A stretch of DNA of 64,000 bases from Talinum fruticosum (GCA_021018815.1 JAITYX010000004.1:310001-374000); one strand, 5' to 3'. Positions 24,301-37,189 are shown, counted from the stretch's first letter. Translations and numbers: made by a program. Notes: generated by a model not told the origin, from the sequence alone.

Positions 24301-27300
24301 CTAATCAATTTACCTTGGTGTATTATCGGGGATTTCAATGAAATGGAATGTCTAAATGAAAAAATAGGAGGTGTTAAATTATCTCTCAACAATGTACAAC
24401 ACATGAGGAATTTTCTTTCTAGCATCCAGGGTGAATCAATTCCTACTTTTGGCAGAATATTTACCTGGAAATTTTTTTGAAAGGACATCTTATCTATGAA
24501 AAATTAGATAGAGCTATTGCGCGCTCCGATTGGCGGAATATGTATCCCAATTGCTCCATCTCTCATGAGCCATTCTTGTGTTCAGATCATAGCTACATTA
24601 TGTTGGATTGTAGCCCTATTATTCGACAACATGCTTATCGAAAATTTAGATTTCAGAATCATTGGTCGAGTTACCCGAAGTCAATAAAATTGTCAAACAT
24701 CAATGGTGTGGGCAACCACGAGGGACACCTATGTACAAAGTTGTTAGTAAACTCAAGAATGTTAAATCTAAGCTTAAGCTATGGACCTCCAAAGTTTGTA
24801 GTAACTACTCTCACAAGGTAGAAAGGAATTCGAATCTTTTACAGATTGTGGAAGATAAAATCTTGGTTGACCATTGTAATCATAGATTATTACATTGGCA
24901 AGCTCGCTTAATCAAACAAAGGGAGCGACTCCTTTTGTTTAATCAGAAATATTGGGGAAAATTTTATCGAAAAGAATGGTTGACTAAGGGTGACAGAAAC
25001 TCTAATTTCTTTCATCTTAGTTGCACTTTCCGGAAGAAAAAACTAATATACTTAAAATTAAAGATGAGTGTGGAGGATAGATCCATGATAAAGAGGATAT
25101 TCAACTGAAATTTGTCACATACTTTACTCAAAGATTTAAGTCTCAACAGGGAACTAATAAAACAAGGATGTGCACGAATCTACCGGTCCGGATCATCAAT
25201 GACGATAATAACCAGCTCATCCTTCCGATTTCTCCTACTGAAGTCAAGACTCGTTGTTTTTCAAATGAACCCGACTAAAGCTCCAGGGCCTGACAGATTT
25301 GGTGTTGGGTTCTTCCAAAAGCATAGGGATGTGATTGGTAATGACGTTACTACGTGCATTATAAATTTTTTAATAACAGAAAGTTATTGAAAGAGGTAAA
25401 TCATACCTTCATTGCTTTAATACCGAAAGTTACAAGTCCTTCGCTTACTTCGTACTTTAGACCAATAAGTTTGTGCAATAGTCTTTACAAGATTATTTCG
25501 AAAATTTTAGTAAATAGGTTAAGGTCTATTCTACAAAGGATTGTCAGCCCCTACAAGAGTGCCTTCGTGGCTAATAGGGATATCCATGATAATATTCTTT
25601 TGGCACATGAAGTTATTAACAAAGCTGGGAATATTAAAGGGAAACAAGCTTATATTGGACTGAAATTGGATATGGAGAAAGCTTATGATAGAATTGAATG
25701 AGATTTTGTCCTTGCCTGTCTCAAGGATTTGGGTTTCCATTCAATTTGGATCAACTGGATACGTGAATGTATTACATCGGTTACATACTCAATTCTCATT
25801 AACATGAGTCTTGTGGTTTTTTCGTCCATATAGAGGACTCGAGGCAAGGTGACCCCTTGTCGCCATATTTGTTCATATTGTGTATGGATGTTTTGGCGTA
25901 TAGGCTTCACTATGCTGCCTCGAACCCTAAATCGGGGATTGGGATTAAAATTTGTCCGCAAGCCCAAAAATCCCCGCTTGCTATTTGCGGATGATAGCCT
26001 TTTGTTTTGTAAGGCCAATTTTGAAACATGCTTTAGGCTCCATAATATTCCGAATCATTTCGCGAGTCAGTCCGGCCAACTTATTAATTTTCATAAGTCG
26101 GCGATTGCTTTTCCAGAAACTCTTCGGCTGCCGATAGGAATATAGTTGCCTTTGTGTTGAATATTCCGCATTCGGATTCTTTGGGAAAATACTTAAGTTG
26201 TCCTGTTTTCAAAGGTAGAGCCAACAACTCTATTTTTGCGGATCTTTTAACAAGAGCGGATAGCAAATTACAAAATTGGAAAGCCAATTTGCTCTCTAAA
26301 GCAGGTAGGGTGGTACTTATACAGTCTAATCTTGGATCCCTACCGACTCATGTGATCTAGAGTTTTAAATTACCAAAAAGCACGTCTAACTCTCTGGATA
26401 AAATTAATCGGGATTTTTTTGAAAAAATCTCAGGATGCCACTGGGATACCAATGATAGCTTGGGATAAAATTTGTACTCCTAAGAAATTGGGAGGTTTGG
26501 GCCTTAAGAAAATTGAGGCGGTTAACCAAGCCTTTCTTTGTAAACTTATTTGGAAATACTTATAGGAAGATAATAATTTACGGGGGTCAATTATGAGAAC
26601 TAAGTATCCATTATCGGAGGATTTTTCTTAAGGAAAATAAAAGCTTCGGATTCTTGGGCTTGGAAATGTTTGCTTAAAGAATGTGATCTTTTTAAAAAGG
26701 GCTTAAGATGGAAAATAGGCAACGACAATAATACTGAAATTCTGGTATGATTTCCGGTGTGACAATTTTAAGTTATTAAACTTTTATGATAATAATATTC
26801 CAAATATTCCCTCTTTGGATGCCACGAGTAAGTGAATTTATAACCCCGGATAAAGAGTGGGATCCGATACGTCTCAATTCTTTTATTTCGATAGATGTTT
26901 GCCAAGTTATTAAGACTATCCCTCTTTCTTTTAATGACATTGAAGATTCCGTTTGTTGGGGTTTGTCTAACAACGGAAAGTTTACTACTAAGTCTGCCCC
27001 TTGTAATGCCCATAATATTCACACAATTTCACCATCGTGGGATTTTGCATGGATTTGGAAAATGTATTTGATGCCTAAGTTGAAATTATTTATGTGGCAA
27101 ATTGGTCACAATGCGTTATCAACACGAGATAACCTAGCAAAAATAAGATTGAACATTGACACTATTTGTCCGCTTTGTCAAGACTATGGTGAGACAATTG
27201 ACCGTCTTTTCTCACAATGCACTTGTGTCATGGACACCTGGAATACAGCTTTTCGACAAAAGTGGCTAGAGGTGAATCTCAGCCGGTTACATAATCACTC

Positions 27301-28086
27301 TATGAATCATATTATCGATACACTCGGAAGGCTGAGAAAACTATCTCAGATGATTCGTTTGATTCATTTGTTATGGAGTATTTGGAAAGGCAGAAATGAC
27401 AAAGTCTTTAACAATGGAACCTTCAATTCCACTGCCACAATCCTTCGAGCCAAATCATCTTAGGCTGAATGGCGATCTAGGAGCAGGCTGGATCAACATT
27501 TCAACCCATCTTCACCTTCTCCCTCACTACGTGCCAACACTTCTAAACATCTGATTTGTTGGCACAAACCACCCGGAGGATTTATCAAAGTCAACTTTGA
27601 CGGTTCAAGGACTTCTTCAACGACGGCGGGAGGCTTCGTCATCGAAGTTGGGATGACAGGTTTCTTCAAGCAGGAGCAACAAATTTGGGGACATCCTCGG
27701 TTCTTTTAGCAGAGGCTACTGCCATGAGAAATAGTGTCAAAGCGGCAGTTCTAGCGGGATTTCGTTCTATCATTTTGAAAGGAGATAACCTAACGGTCAT
27801 TAAAGCAATTAAAGGAGAAATTCAGGTTCCTTAGGAAATTTAGACACTGGTCCAATACACTCATCGTTTCTTTCGGACGTGCAACCAAGTTTTTATTCAT
27901 CACGCATTTAGAGAAGGGAATCGGGCTGCTGGGTAGCCAAGTTTGGTCAATGTATTTTTTCTTCTTTAGTTTGGTTTTCTATCCCCTCTTCTTCTCTTCT
28001 CTCCATTTTAATGGAGGACAACTTAGGTAGAACCCTTGCGAGAAGGGTTACCTATTAGTTGTTGCATTTACCCATTAAAAAAAAAA
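21335..28086 (+). mobile_element. 6.75-kb plant LINE (non-LTR retrotransposon), near full length, degraded
   Basis: It is flanked by a 15-base target duplication, atactcctacttttt, at 21320-21334 and 28087-28101. It ends in an A-rich tail. The undisturbed target is preserved in the helicase copy at about 41427-41441. About 2.5 kb of leader or ORF1 region precedes ORF2. ORF2 runs from endonuclease through reverse transcriptase and zf-RVT to RNase H. Internal stops make it inactive now. Confidence 0.88.
23918..27940 (+). pseudogene. LINE ORF2: endonuclease, reverse transcriptase, RNase H (broken)
   Basis: ORF2 opens at the ATG at 23918 with MKIVAWNVRGAKKYQ, the usual endonuclease start. GIYGPARAIDK and IIGDFNEME follow near 24230-24350. 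The reverse transcriptase has NPTKAPGPDRFG, FRPISLCNSLYKIISKILVN and LDMEKAYDRIE (about 25265-25700), then LLFADDSLLF at about 25980-26010. A zf-RVT reads CPLCQDYGETIDRLFSQC (about 27168-27222). An RNase H region follows with NFDGS, LAEATAMRNSV and GDNLTVIKAI (27590-27820). Breaks include a TGA where Trp is expected after RIE at about 25700, plus several frameshifts. Any ORF1 upstream (21400-23900) is too fragmented to define. Confidence 0.8.
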
Positions 28087-28168
28087 ATACTCCTACTTTT
28101 TACCTCTTTGTGGTCTCTAACTTGATGAATAGCTTGTTACATCTCTTTATGACATGTAAATCAATCCT
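28087..28168 (+). pseudogene. continuation of the duplicated helicase intron 1 after the LINE
   Basis: It matches about 41427-41508, from atactcctacttttt through tctttgtggtctctaacttg to gacatgtaaatcaa. Homology stops at about 28168. The following sequence is the presumed 5' UTR of the downstream gene copy. Confidence 0.8.
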
Positions 28169-28307
28169 CTCCTCCCGGTCCCCCCACTTTCTCTTGTACG
28201 ACCATATTTTCGGCGAGTCCCTCCCCCTTCCCTTGTACGACTTGCGGCGAGTCCAGTTCGCCATTGTTGCCCCTATTTCCCTTTCTCTCTCTCCGCTCCA
28301 CAATGAC
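28169..28307 (+). promoter_or_regulatory. presumed ancestral 5' UTR/promoter-proximal region of the MAA3-like helicase, cut off by a hAT insertion
   Basis: CT-rich sequence (ctttctctctctccgctcc) leads directly into acaATGAC at 28300-28307. Rejoining across the hAT target duplication would place this immediately before the helicase coding sequence at 40994. Two imperfect repeats (cttgtacgac ... cggcgagtcc) occur at about 28193 and 28232. CT-rich leaders are usual in plant genes. The promoter role is inferred from position. Confidence 0.55.
28300..28307. repeat. left 8-bp target-site duplication of the hAT-like element
   Basis: The sequence acaatgac is identical to 40991-40998. Eight-base duplications are characteristic of hAT transposons. 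The duplicated bases include the ATG of the helicase gene. Confidence 0.8.
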
Positions 28308-28505
28308 CAAGGGCGGAGCCATGCATAGCCCAAGGGTGTCCATGGACACCTTTGGCCTAAAAAAAATTGAAACAGCACATGTATTAAAATGAGGAAAATT
28401 AGACAAAGGATAAGTGGACACCACTAAAATTGGAAAAAAAAAAAAACTGGACACCCCGGGGTCGGATGGACAGGCCCAATTTCGCGTGCTCCAGTCTCAG
28501 CAAAA

Positions 28506-28537
28506 AGTGCAAGGTACAACCGTTTGTACCTTGCACT
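28506..28537. repeat. hairpin near the left MULE end
   Basis: agtgcaaggtacaa pairs with ttgtaccttgcact across a 4-base loop, giving a perfect 14-bp stem. It starts five bases inside the target duplication. Confidence 0.85.
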
Positions 28538-28759
28538 GTGCATAGGTATATAATAATAGCTAAAGTATAAATGGGCCACGCTGATATTTTCCAAAGCCCA
28601 ATTCTAACCGATGCTTTCCCGTGATATCATGCTCCAGCGAATCCTCACCGATGCTTTCCAAAGCCCATTCCCCCAACTACACTCGAAGATAAATATTTCT
28701 CTAATTGATTTCCAAATCACACTTAATTGCTGCAAACCAAACCCTAATCGAGTAGCAAT

Positions 28760-31525
28760 TGATGGATTCTGAAGATAATAGAATTGTTGAAGCAGAGCTA
28801 TTACTGATTGATGAATTACAATTATTAGAGGTTGAACAAGAACCTGAACCTCGCTGAATTAGAAGTTGAACAACAGCCTGAACCTGATGCAATGGAAGAA
28901 GAAATTGAAGAAGGAGAACAACAGCCTGAACCTGAAGGTACGTATGATTTATGCTAAATATATGAGTTATTAGAATCATGCTGAAGTTACATTGCTGTGT
29001 AACTTGTGTTAATTTGTTAGTTTTCATATTATTGCACGTTACATGTTTGATAAAATTCCTTAAAGACAATATTCTTAAAAGTTAAATCACGAGGTATAAA
29101 AAGATACACTTCTGAACCATTAAAAGTACATTAATTTGCTGATAAAGATACACTTCTGAACCGTTAAAGGTACACTAGATTAACAAACAATATAAACGAC
29201 TAATAACAGTTTTTACCTATTCAAGTTGTTCTATTTTATTTCTCTTATAAGTTATTAACCTAAATTGCAGATCCTCAAAATCAAAATCTTACTGAGAAAT
29301 TATATGAAGAGAATGTTGAATTTGAATTAATGGGGAAAACGGTCAACTCGAGCAAGAAGCATATGATCTGTATAACAATTATGGTTTAATGGTGGGATTC
29401 AACATTCGTCGCCACAATAACAGACCTAGAACAGATGGCACTGGTATAACTATGAAGAGGTATTGTTGTGCGAAACAAGGAAGTAAGAGACAAAGTGGGA
29501 AAAATGAAGTCGAAGGTGACAAAAGGGCATACGTCAAGAAAGTCACACGAGTTGGTTGCAAAGCAATGGTTCGGTTCTCGGTAGACAGAAATGGTGCGTG
29601 GACTGTCGTGAGACATGATAAGCTGCACAATCATCCATTTTGCAATGTGAACAAACGCCACTTTATGAAATCTCAACGAAAAGTGACTAGTGCTGAATTA
29701 GAGTTACTAAAACTAATGAAATCATGTAGAATAAAAGTTTCGATACCGTGAAATTATTGAAGAAGGAGGTAGGCGGTTCACCTGCCCTCGGGTTTACCAT
29801 CAGAGATGCATATAATATGCTTGCTGCAGATAAAAGAAAGCACTTGGACGGTACTGATAGTAACACTTTAATGGGAATATTGAGGAAAAGGAAAGTTGAG
29901 GATGTCAACTTTTACTTTGACTTTGAACTTGGCGAAGGATCAAGTCTCACTAGCATTTTTGGAGGGATAGCATGATGAGAGAAGATTATGATCTCTTTGG
30001 AGATGTGATTATATTTGACACCACATACAGGACCAACAAATACGACATGATATGTGCACCGTTTGTTGGAATAAACCATCACAATAAGAATATAATGCTT
30101 GGATGTGGGTTCATTTTGAATGAAAGGATAGAGTCATTTATCTGGCTTTTTAAAACTTTCTTGGAATCAATGGGTGGAAAGCATCCTAGGACTATAATGA
30201 CAGACCAAGCACCTTCCATTGCTGCTGCTATCAAAGTGGTATTTCCGCAAGCACATCACAGACTATGTGTGTGGCATATTATTGAAAATTCAAAGAATCA
30301 TATAAGAATGTTGAGATGTCAGGAGAATTTCACAGACAAATTCAACCATGTACTCATGGGTTGTGATACTGAAGAAGAGTTTAATCATTATTGGACTAGG
30401 CAAGAGCTTCATTGTAGCTTCTTTTCCAAATTAATTAATCATTATTCAAACATTTGCCTTATCACCACTCACCGCATCCTTTTGTTTTCTTTTGATTTTC
30501 CCAGGTTGACTACAGAATACAATTGTGCTGAAAATGATTGGCTCAAGAAGCTTCATAGAAGTAGACATCATTGGTGTCCGGCTTTTGGTAAAGATTTTTT
30601 TCCGGAGGCATCTTATCTTCCCAGAGGGTAGAATCAACCAATCGCTCAATTTCTTGCAGACTTCAAGCAACTACTGATCTTTGTGAATTTTATAATAACT
30701 TTTTTGATGTGGTAGCTGAGTGGAGAAGTAAAGAGAACGGAAAAGACTATGATTGTTGGGATGGACGGCCAGAAACCTGTTTTGCCCATGTACATATATT
30801 GATTCATGCAACGGAAGTGTATACGGCTGAAGCGTATCATATTTTTCAGCAAGAGTACAAAAAGGAGTATCTTGTGCACAGGCCAAAATTCAAGAGACCG
30901 CTTCATGTTTAACATATAGAGTATGGAGGGAACAAGTTGATGACTTTTTCCACATTGTTAACATCAATTGGGTCAATGAAACAGCTTCTTGTACATGCAA
31001 AAATTTGATGAAATGGGAATTCTGTGCTTCCATATCTTGAGGATATTTAACATGTATTGTGTCAAGAAGATACCTGAGAAATATATATTGGATAGATGGA
31101 GGAAAAACGTCAAGGCTTGGGGAGGTGATAATAATGCAAGATGTTTCAGCAAATCTACCGGCACTTCGTCATCAGTTTGGCGGTTGCAAGCACTGCGAAA
31201 ATTTAGTACCCTCATAATTGCATCTGCCACAAATGAGAAAACAAGAGCTTTTTGGGACGAATTGTTTGGAAAGGCTAAGGATGCTCTTGAAAAGGATATT
31301 GGCCCAATATACAATTGTGGATCAGAAGAGGAAAATACAAACTCAAGAGGAATAGTCCAAAATCCCAATAAGACAAGGGAGAAAGGGCAAAGAAATAAAA
31401 GAAAAGTGAGCATAGCTAAAAAGATGAGCAATCAAGTGAAGGCAAGAAAGAAGAATGCTTCAAAGCAAGCCACAAATAGCATTAGCCCTCTTAACATAAG
31501 CCCAAACATTCCAGCAGCTGAGTGA
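28760..31525 (+). pseudogene. FAR1/FHY3-related MULE transposase, frame broken
   Basis: MULE transposases cut and paste the element. FAR1/FHY3 transcription factors descend from them. Exon 1 (about 28760-28940) encodes an acidic leader with EQQPEPE repeats. The FAR1 DNA-binding region lies at about 29345-29700, with EAYDLYNNYG, RYCCAKQGS, VGCKAMVRFS and HNHPF. The DDE-like transposase core at about 29970-30400 has IIFDTTYRTNKYDMICAPFVG, TDQAPSIAAAI and HHRLCVWHI. A SWIM zinc finger of CxC...CxH type lies at about 30990-31040. A basic tail ends at the TGA at 31523. At least five frame breaks look like one-base deletions in homopolymers (29332-29335, 29738-29740, 29956-29960, 30595-30601, 30999-31003). 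An intron probably lies at about 30400-30505. Confidence 0.78.
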
Positions 31526-32218
31526 AGACATGTTGTGAATGTTGAACAACATACAAGGAATTCATTGATGATTGCAAAATTGATCATTGAAGATGTCGAT
31601 ATTGAATAACTTTTTGAGCACCTTCATATTATTAAAACATATATGGTACATTTATTGGTTATTATTAAAAACTTACACGGTAATAGATTGTGATCATTGA
31701 AGAAATTTTTATAGAACTTTAGTATACTTTTTCTCTATCGCAGTGAACCTTTTCTCTACTGCAGTGAACCTTTTCTCTATTGCAGTGTACCTTTGTCCTA
31801 GGGTTGTTGAGAGAAAAATAATTTTATTACTTTTGATAACTTATTTATTTGTAGATAAATTAAAAATCAATTTACATGTATTTTTAATTTGTATAGTAAA
31901 TGTTATGAGAAATTAAAGCTCTGTATTCATTCATTGATTGGGTTTGCTCAAAATCTCAGCACTGGCAACATGGGATTCTTTTTTTTATGATGTTCCAAAA
32001 TATTTTACTTCAAAAAAAAAAAAAAATGAAATTTGATTAAGGATGATTTTTTTCTTTTTAAGATTAATTATTCTACATTTTTTTCCATTGCTAGCAGTGA
32101 AAAAAGAGAACAGAACCTTCTATTTTTTGTATTTTTTGGTTAACCAAGTGGGAATTTTTTTACAGTGGAGAATAGAAAAAATAAAGGGGTTTTTTTCTCT
32201 CAAAGAAATGACGCTAAT
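31526..32218. other. MULE internal non-coding sequence with short tandem repeat
   Basis: AT-rich sequence follows the transposase. At 31729-31794 a ~24-base unit (ttttctctatcgcagtgaacc) is repeated three times with small changes. No gene is seen. Confidence 0.6.
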
Positions 32219-33343
32219 TAGGGCAGGGGCAACGGGCCGGACCGGGTCGGGCTGGGCTGGCCACTTACTTAACGGGTTGGGCAATACTTTTTAATAAATG
32301 GGTCGGGTCGAGTCATGGGTCAAATGACCGTGACCATCCAAGACCCACTCAATACATTCTTGCAGAGAATATGTGACGCTCGAATTAAAGGAAAGTCTAA
32401 ACAAGAAAGTTCGATTCATATATGCGACTTATTTATTAAATAACTTGAATTGAAGATTGATCATAAATTTTATGTAGTGTTAGTTTGTCCAAAACTTGGT
32501 ATGAAAAGTATGTATGTTGCATGTGTATTTTAATGGATTTTATTGAGCTAATATGTTACTTAGAATATTGAAATGAACTTTTCATAGACATCCCACAAGG
32601 ACAAGATAGATAGAAGATAAGAAAATAGAGTTTGGGAGCCACTGCCACTCACCACGGGTGTCCCCACAGGCTGTGGGGTAGGCTGTGGTGGCCAGCAACA
32701 ATTTATTTAACCCAAAATACCCACCGCGGGTGCTCCCACAGGCCGTGGGGTAGGCCGTGGTGGCCACCAGAAGTCCTCACTAACCATGGGAAGGCCCTTG
32801 ATGACCTCTAGAGCCAACCATTGACCTCCACGGGCTGTGGGAAGGTCTGTGGAGCTCCAAAGCAATTTTGGACCCGCACAACCTCTGGGCTTTGTCCCGT
32901 GATACTTGTAAATCTTGTATGTTGTGTCGAGAAACGAGTCTAAGACCTTAAAGTATGGCTTTGGGTCCCGTGAAATAGTTTTTTACTGAGAAACAAGAGT
33001 TTAATATCATGTACAGTTGCAAATTACGACATGCTTTTTCCAGGCGATTACCAATTTGTATTAGCTATGTCTTTAATGGAATTTGCCATGGGTTGAAAAT
33101 TAGGAACTCGTTGTCTTACAAGTTGTTTCAAGTACGGATGTTCTGCTACTGTTTTATACTACCAAACCAAGCACTAATGTCAATTCATGTTTAGCTCTGG
33201 CCCATGGGCCGGTCATGGGCGGGTCAGGGTCAGCTGGCCCATGACCCGGCCCAGCCCACTTATTTTTTCTCTGGCCCGGCCCAACCTGTTATAGTAATGG
33301 GCCGGCCCTGACCCGCCCTAACCCGCCCCATTGCCCAGCCCTA
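32219..33343. mobile_element. probable non-autonomous hAT-like element inside the MULE
   Basis: The left end TAGGGCAGGGGCAACGGG and the inverted right end TAGGGCTGGGCAATGGGG are imperfect terminal repeats, with GC-rich gggccgg/gggtcggg sequence just inside. The interior (1.1 kb) has no transposase. It carries a duplicated segment at 32638-32770 built around cacaggctgtggggtaggc. No matching 8-base flanks remain, so the insertion is old or the ends are slightly misplaced. Confidence 0.5.
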
Positions 33344-33497
33344 GTTCTCAACTTGGGTTTAATAACCCTTTCTTAGATTGACGGATGCGCGGTTCTAGGT
33401 TTCCGAAGGTTTTTCTGGAAATTTCGGCAGAGTTTCCTCTGTAATATGACTAATCCCATAGGCTTAAAGCCCTAACCCTGTATGAAACACAATTATA

Positions 33498-33562
33498 AAC
33501 TCAACGAGCCACACGCTCGGAGTATCACAAACACAACTCAACGAGCCACACGCTCGGAGTAT
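33498..33562. repeat. direct repeat with internal palindrome
   Basis: ctcaacgagccacacgctcg followed by gagtat occurs twice, 39 bases apart. Each unit contains the inverted words cgag and ctcg around ccacacg-like spacer. Confidence 0.7.
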
Positions 33563-33832
33563 TCACTTAGGGCTTTTACATTCAAAATAAAACTTAAGTT
33601 CACATACACCGATCTTTACAAAAGCATGAAAAACATATATACCAAAATATATACCTGTTGCAATTAAAGTTGAACATCATCTCTTAATGTAGATGTTTCG
33701 ATGATATACAATACAGCTCAAACCGACAAATAGCATAATGCTATAATTTGCGGGCTCCAATAGAAAACACAAGATTAATTCCTACTAAAATAAAACAAAA
33801 CAACCCCTAAAAAATCTAAACGAAAGATTAAC

Positions 33833-36800
33833 CTAACCCTTGATGTTAGCACGTAGCCTCCCACTTCTCCTTTTTGCAGGAGCACCTTCCTGTTCATTCT
33901 CCAATTGAAAACCACTGAAGGACACCTCTTTTATAATTCTATTTTGGTAATTTTGACACTTATTTTCATTTAAAGAAGAAAGTTCATTTTGATCATTGAC
34001 GATGATATTGTAGCAATATTTGGCCCTCAATTTCTTCAACAATGCATCCTGTGGAGGGAAAAAAAGAAATATAAGAAACTCAATCAATAACATCTTATAA
34101 ACTCAAAAAGTATTTCAACTTACATTGCATTTCTTAAATCCAGTATCCCATTTGTCAGGATCTCCCTTGTACGTCTCCATGTGTCGCATTGCATAAATCC
34201 CCGAATCATAATATGATTCGTCTGAAGCAATAGTTGTCCATGGCAATTTCAAATGTTCAAGTTGGAAACTAGCCAAAGAAACAACTTTACCCCTTGTTGA
34301 TCTTGGGATTTTATTTATGCAACGATGATAGTATTCTGAAAAGCAACGACACTGGCAAAAAAAACGATAAAATTAACTATGGTTCAAATAATCTTTAACT
34401 ATGGTTTAGATAATCTTTAACTGTAATGTCATAACGTGGTTCTAATTCAAAAAGAAAAAAAAAACGATAAAATTAAGATAGAAGATTACCAAGAGGTAAA
34501 CAATGGTATAATCACCAGGACTTTTCTCACTTTTCTGAGAAACATTATCCATAATCTCCACCTTCTTTCTCAACAAATTGAAGCACACAACAAAGTAACG
34601 CCTATCATGGAATATAGGAAAGAATATCTGCACATAATCAACACAACTTTAAACATCATATGAAAGCAACGTCAAGTCAAGCAACTGAAATGCAAATACG
34701 AAAAGATCTTACCAGATTTGACTTTAGAATGTCAAGCCAGGAAGTGATTTGAATCGCATCATCTATAACTTTTTCAAAAGATTTAAACTTCTCCATGGAA
34801 TATTCACTATCGTCACCCCCGCCTTTAAGCTCCATCTACGTCATAACATTTAAATTAATTGAAACATAGACTACAAAGAGCAAGCACAAACTAAAGTATC
34901 TTTAAAACAACAATTTACTTACATATGGAGTACACCCAAAAAGAACCTTGACGGTGATTGAGGATCCTTCAATTTCTCCGAATGATTTAGTAAATACGAG
35001 AATAAATCAATCACATTAGGATCCAAATGATCCGCACACCCCAGAGTTCTAATCACCGATCTAGGAACCTTGAAATGTACATCGGCAAATAACATTTCAC
35101 TGGAAAAAAAATTGGATGTATGGTGACCTCAAATAATATTTCACTGAAAATAAAAATTAACATCTAATAAATTTATTAGAATAAAAACTTCTTACAAGAT
35201 TACCTCTCAAGATGAATTTCATCATTTGGAAGAAAACCCCAATCGGAAATGCGCTTCTCTTTCGCGGTCAAAGACTTCAAGGCATCAATATGCCTTTGGA
35301 AGTATGGTGACCTCAAATAAAGCCCTCGTAATTTCTTCCTTGGTGGTTGAACACTTCCGATATCTTGGCTCAACTGGGGGCTGCGTTGTACATGAGTACT
35401 CGATCCGCTTCGAGGATCTCCTTCATCACCATCACTTCGTTGATTATGACCTTCAGCAACCCCAGGACTTGGTTGATTATGACCTTCCACATCCGCATGA
35501 CTTGGTTGATTAGGCGGTGGCTGAGATGAGGTGAAATCAAATCCTAAATCAAAGCTTGGAGGTGTAAAGTTGGCTGGCCCAGAAGTTCGATCATAAGTCT
35601 TGGCCAATTCAATGCAAGCCTCCCAAAATCCTTGATCATCTGCGAACAAGTTGTCATCTTGACTTAAGGGAGGTGCCTGTTTTCCTCTATCAGGATTTTC
35701 ACGTTCACCACCATGAAGATTTTCGCTTTGCGCAGATGGACCAGCTACATCCTTAAAAACTTCCAATTTTGAGCACTGAATTAATACATCCACCAAAGTA
35801 CCTTCAACTTTGGACATGGCGGAACTCACTGGAAACATCCTACGCGCCTCACCAACCGACCGAACAACATCCACCAAAGCATTCGAAAAGTTTTTCACGG
35901 ACGTAGAAACTTTATGAATGCATGCCTACAAAAAAAAAAAATAAGAAAAGACCCTGCAGAACAGAAAAGGTACCTGAACATAACAAAAGGTACACTGAAA
36001 AAGACAAAAAGATAACATGAAAGAGTATACATTGTCAATACCTTTTTCGACCTGACCTCTTCATCAACTTCATCTTGAATGTCATATTCTCTTGAATCCG
36101 GTACCCCAATTCTATCATCTACAACACCTTTCCCAAAGCACCCAACAGATTTAATTTCATAATTCATTCTGTCCAAAAGATCTTTCCCAGTCCAATTTGA
36201 TAAAATAGGAAATCTCCTTCCAATCACTCTTGTTTTGAAGAAGACACGATCCACATAGCAAAGCTATAATTTAAGATAAAGAAGAAAACAGATCATTAGA
36301 ACTTATATGAATTTCTACAATAAAAAACACATTGTACTCTAAAAATTTATATGAATTAGAGTATTTACCATCAAGAATAGAATTGGACCTCTAAATATCC
36401 CATTTGGTTTCAGCTTCCATGTGTCCGTACACTTAACCAAACTATCCAATGTATATTTACACCAATTCAGGTTCTTCACCTCTTGTAAATTGAAAACACT
36501 TTTCAGCACAAGATGATTAACCTTCAGACTTTGATGTCCCTTAATAATGCAGGTAACCATATAAACAACAAAATTCCTCTTAAAATCATCACCCCTTGCT
36601 TCGATGTTTCAATTTTTCAACAAGTTGATATGTCAGTGGAAATTTCCCATCCCATTGACTCTTCCACTGATTCACATATTCCTTATAAAAAGTTGGTTCA
36701 TTCTTTTTGCCTCTTCAACGTCTTTATGTCCCCTTTGAAAGCCTAATGTCAAATACACATCTTCTTCTCTAATGATCAATTCATCATTTTCCAACTTCAA

Positions 36801-37187
36801 TGATCGTCTACAAGTGTCGAAATTTTCAACAAGCCATCTAGATAGCCTTGACGGAATTGCATCAATTTTCAAACTAAATAAAGAACCAAAACCCAGCTCA
36901 ATAATATCTCTCTTCTGTTCCACCGATACATTTGAAAGAAAGCTAACTAAAGAAGAAGGAGACATTCTTCTCTTGAGTTTGATGGGATCATGTTCCATAC
37001 CAGAAACATCTTTATCACCTAAACAACCAATAAAGATTGATTACAATCTTAATTAAAAAAAGTATTTAAAAGAGTAAATTAAATAGCAATTAAACGTACC
37101 AGGATTATTAGTTTCTTGCGGTGAAACTTCTGAACGAGTTCTTTTATAATTCTTATGTGCAAAAGTCTTGAATCGCTTTTTCCTCAT
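33833..37187 (-). pseudogene. Ulp1 (C48 peptidase)-like gene carried by the MULE, frame broken, catalytic Cys replaced
   Basis: Ulp1 proteases remove SUMO from proteins. Diverged ULP1-like genes are common cargo of plant MULEs. Exon 1 (37187-37100) starts MRKKRFKTFAHKNYKRTRSE. Exon 2 starts at 37018 and carries the usual N-terminal region (SLVSFLSN, ELGFGSLFSLKIDAIPSRLS, LGFQRGHKD). WCKYTLDSLVKCTDTWK follows near 36430-36470. The C48-like domain is at about 34100-34840, with FPIFHDRRYFVVCF and IMDN. The expected DCGIYAMRHMET box at about 34175-34210 reads DSGIYAMRHMET. The C-terminal exon ends RLRANIKG at 33833. Frame breaks occur near 36600-36670. The Cys-to-Ser change would abolish protease activity. 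The gene is probably inactive as a protease. Confidence 0.65.
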
Positions 37188-37189
37188 GC

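Noticed and set aside
33498..33562. CRISPR-like repeat with palindromic units
   Set aside because: There are only two units, in plant transposon DNA, with no array or cas genes.
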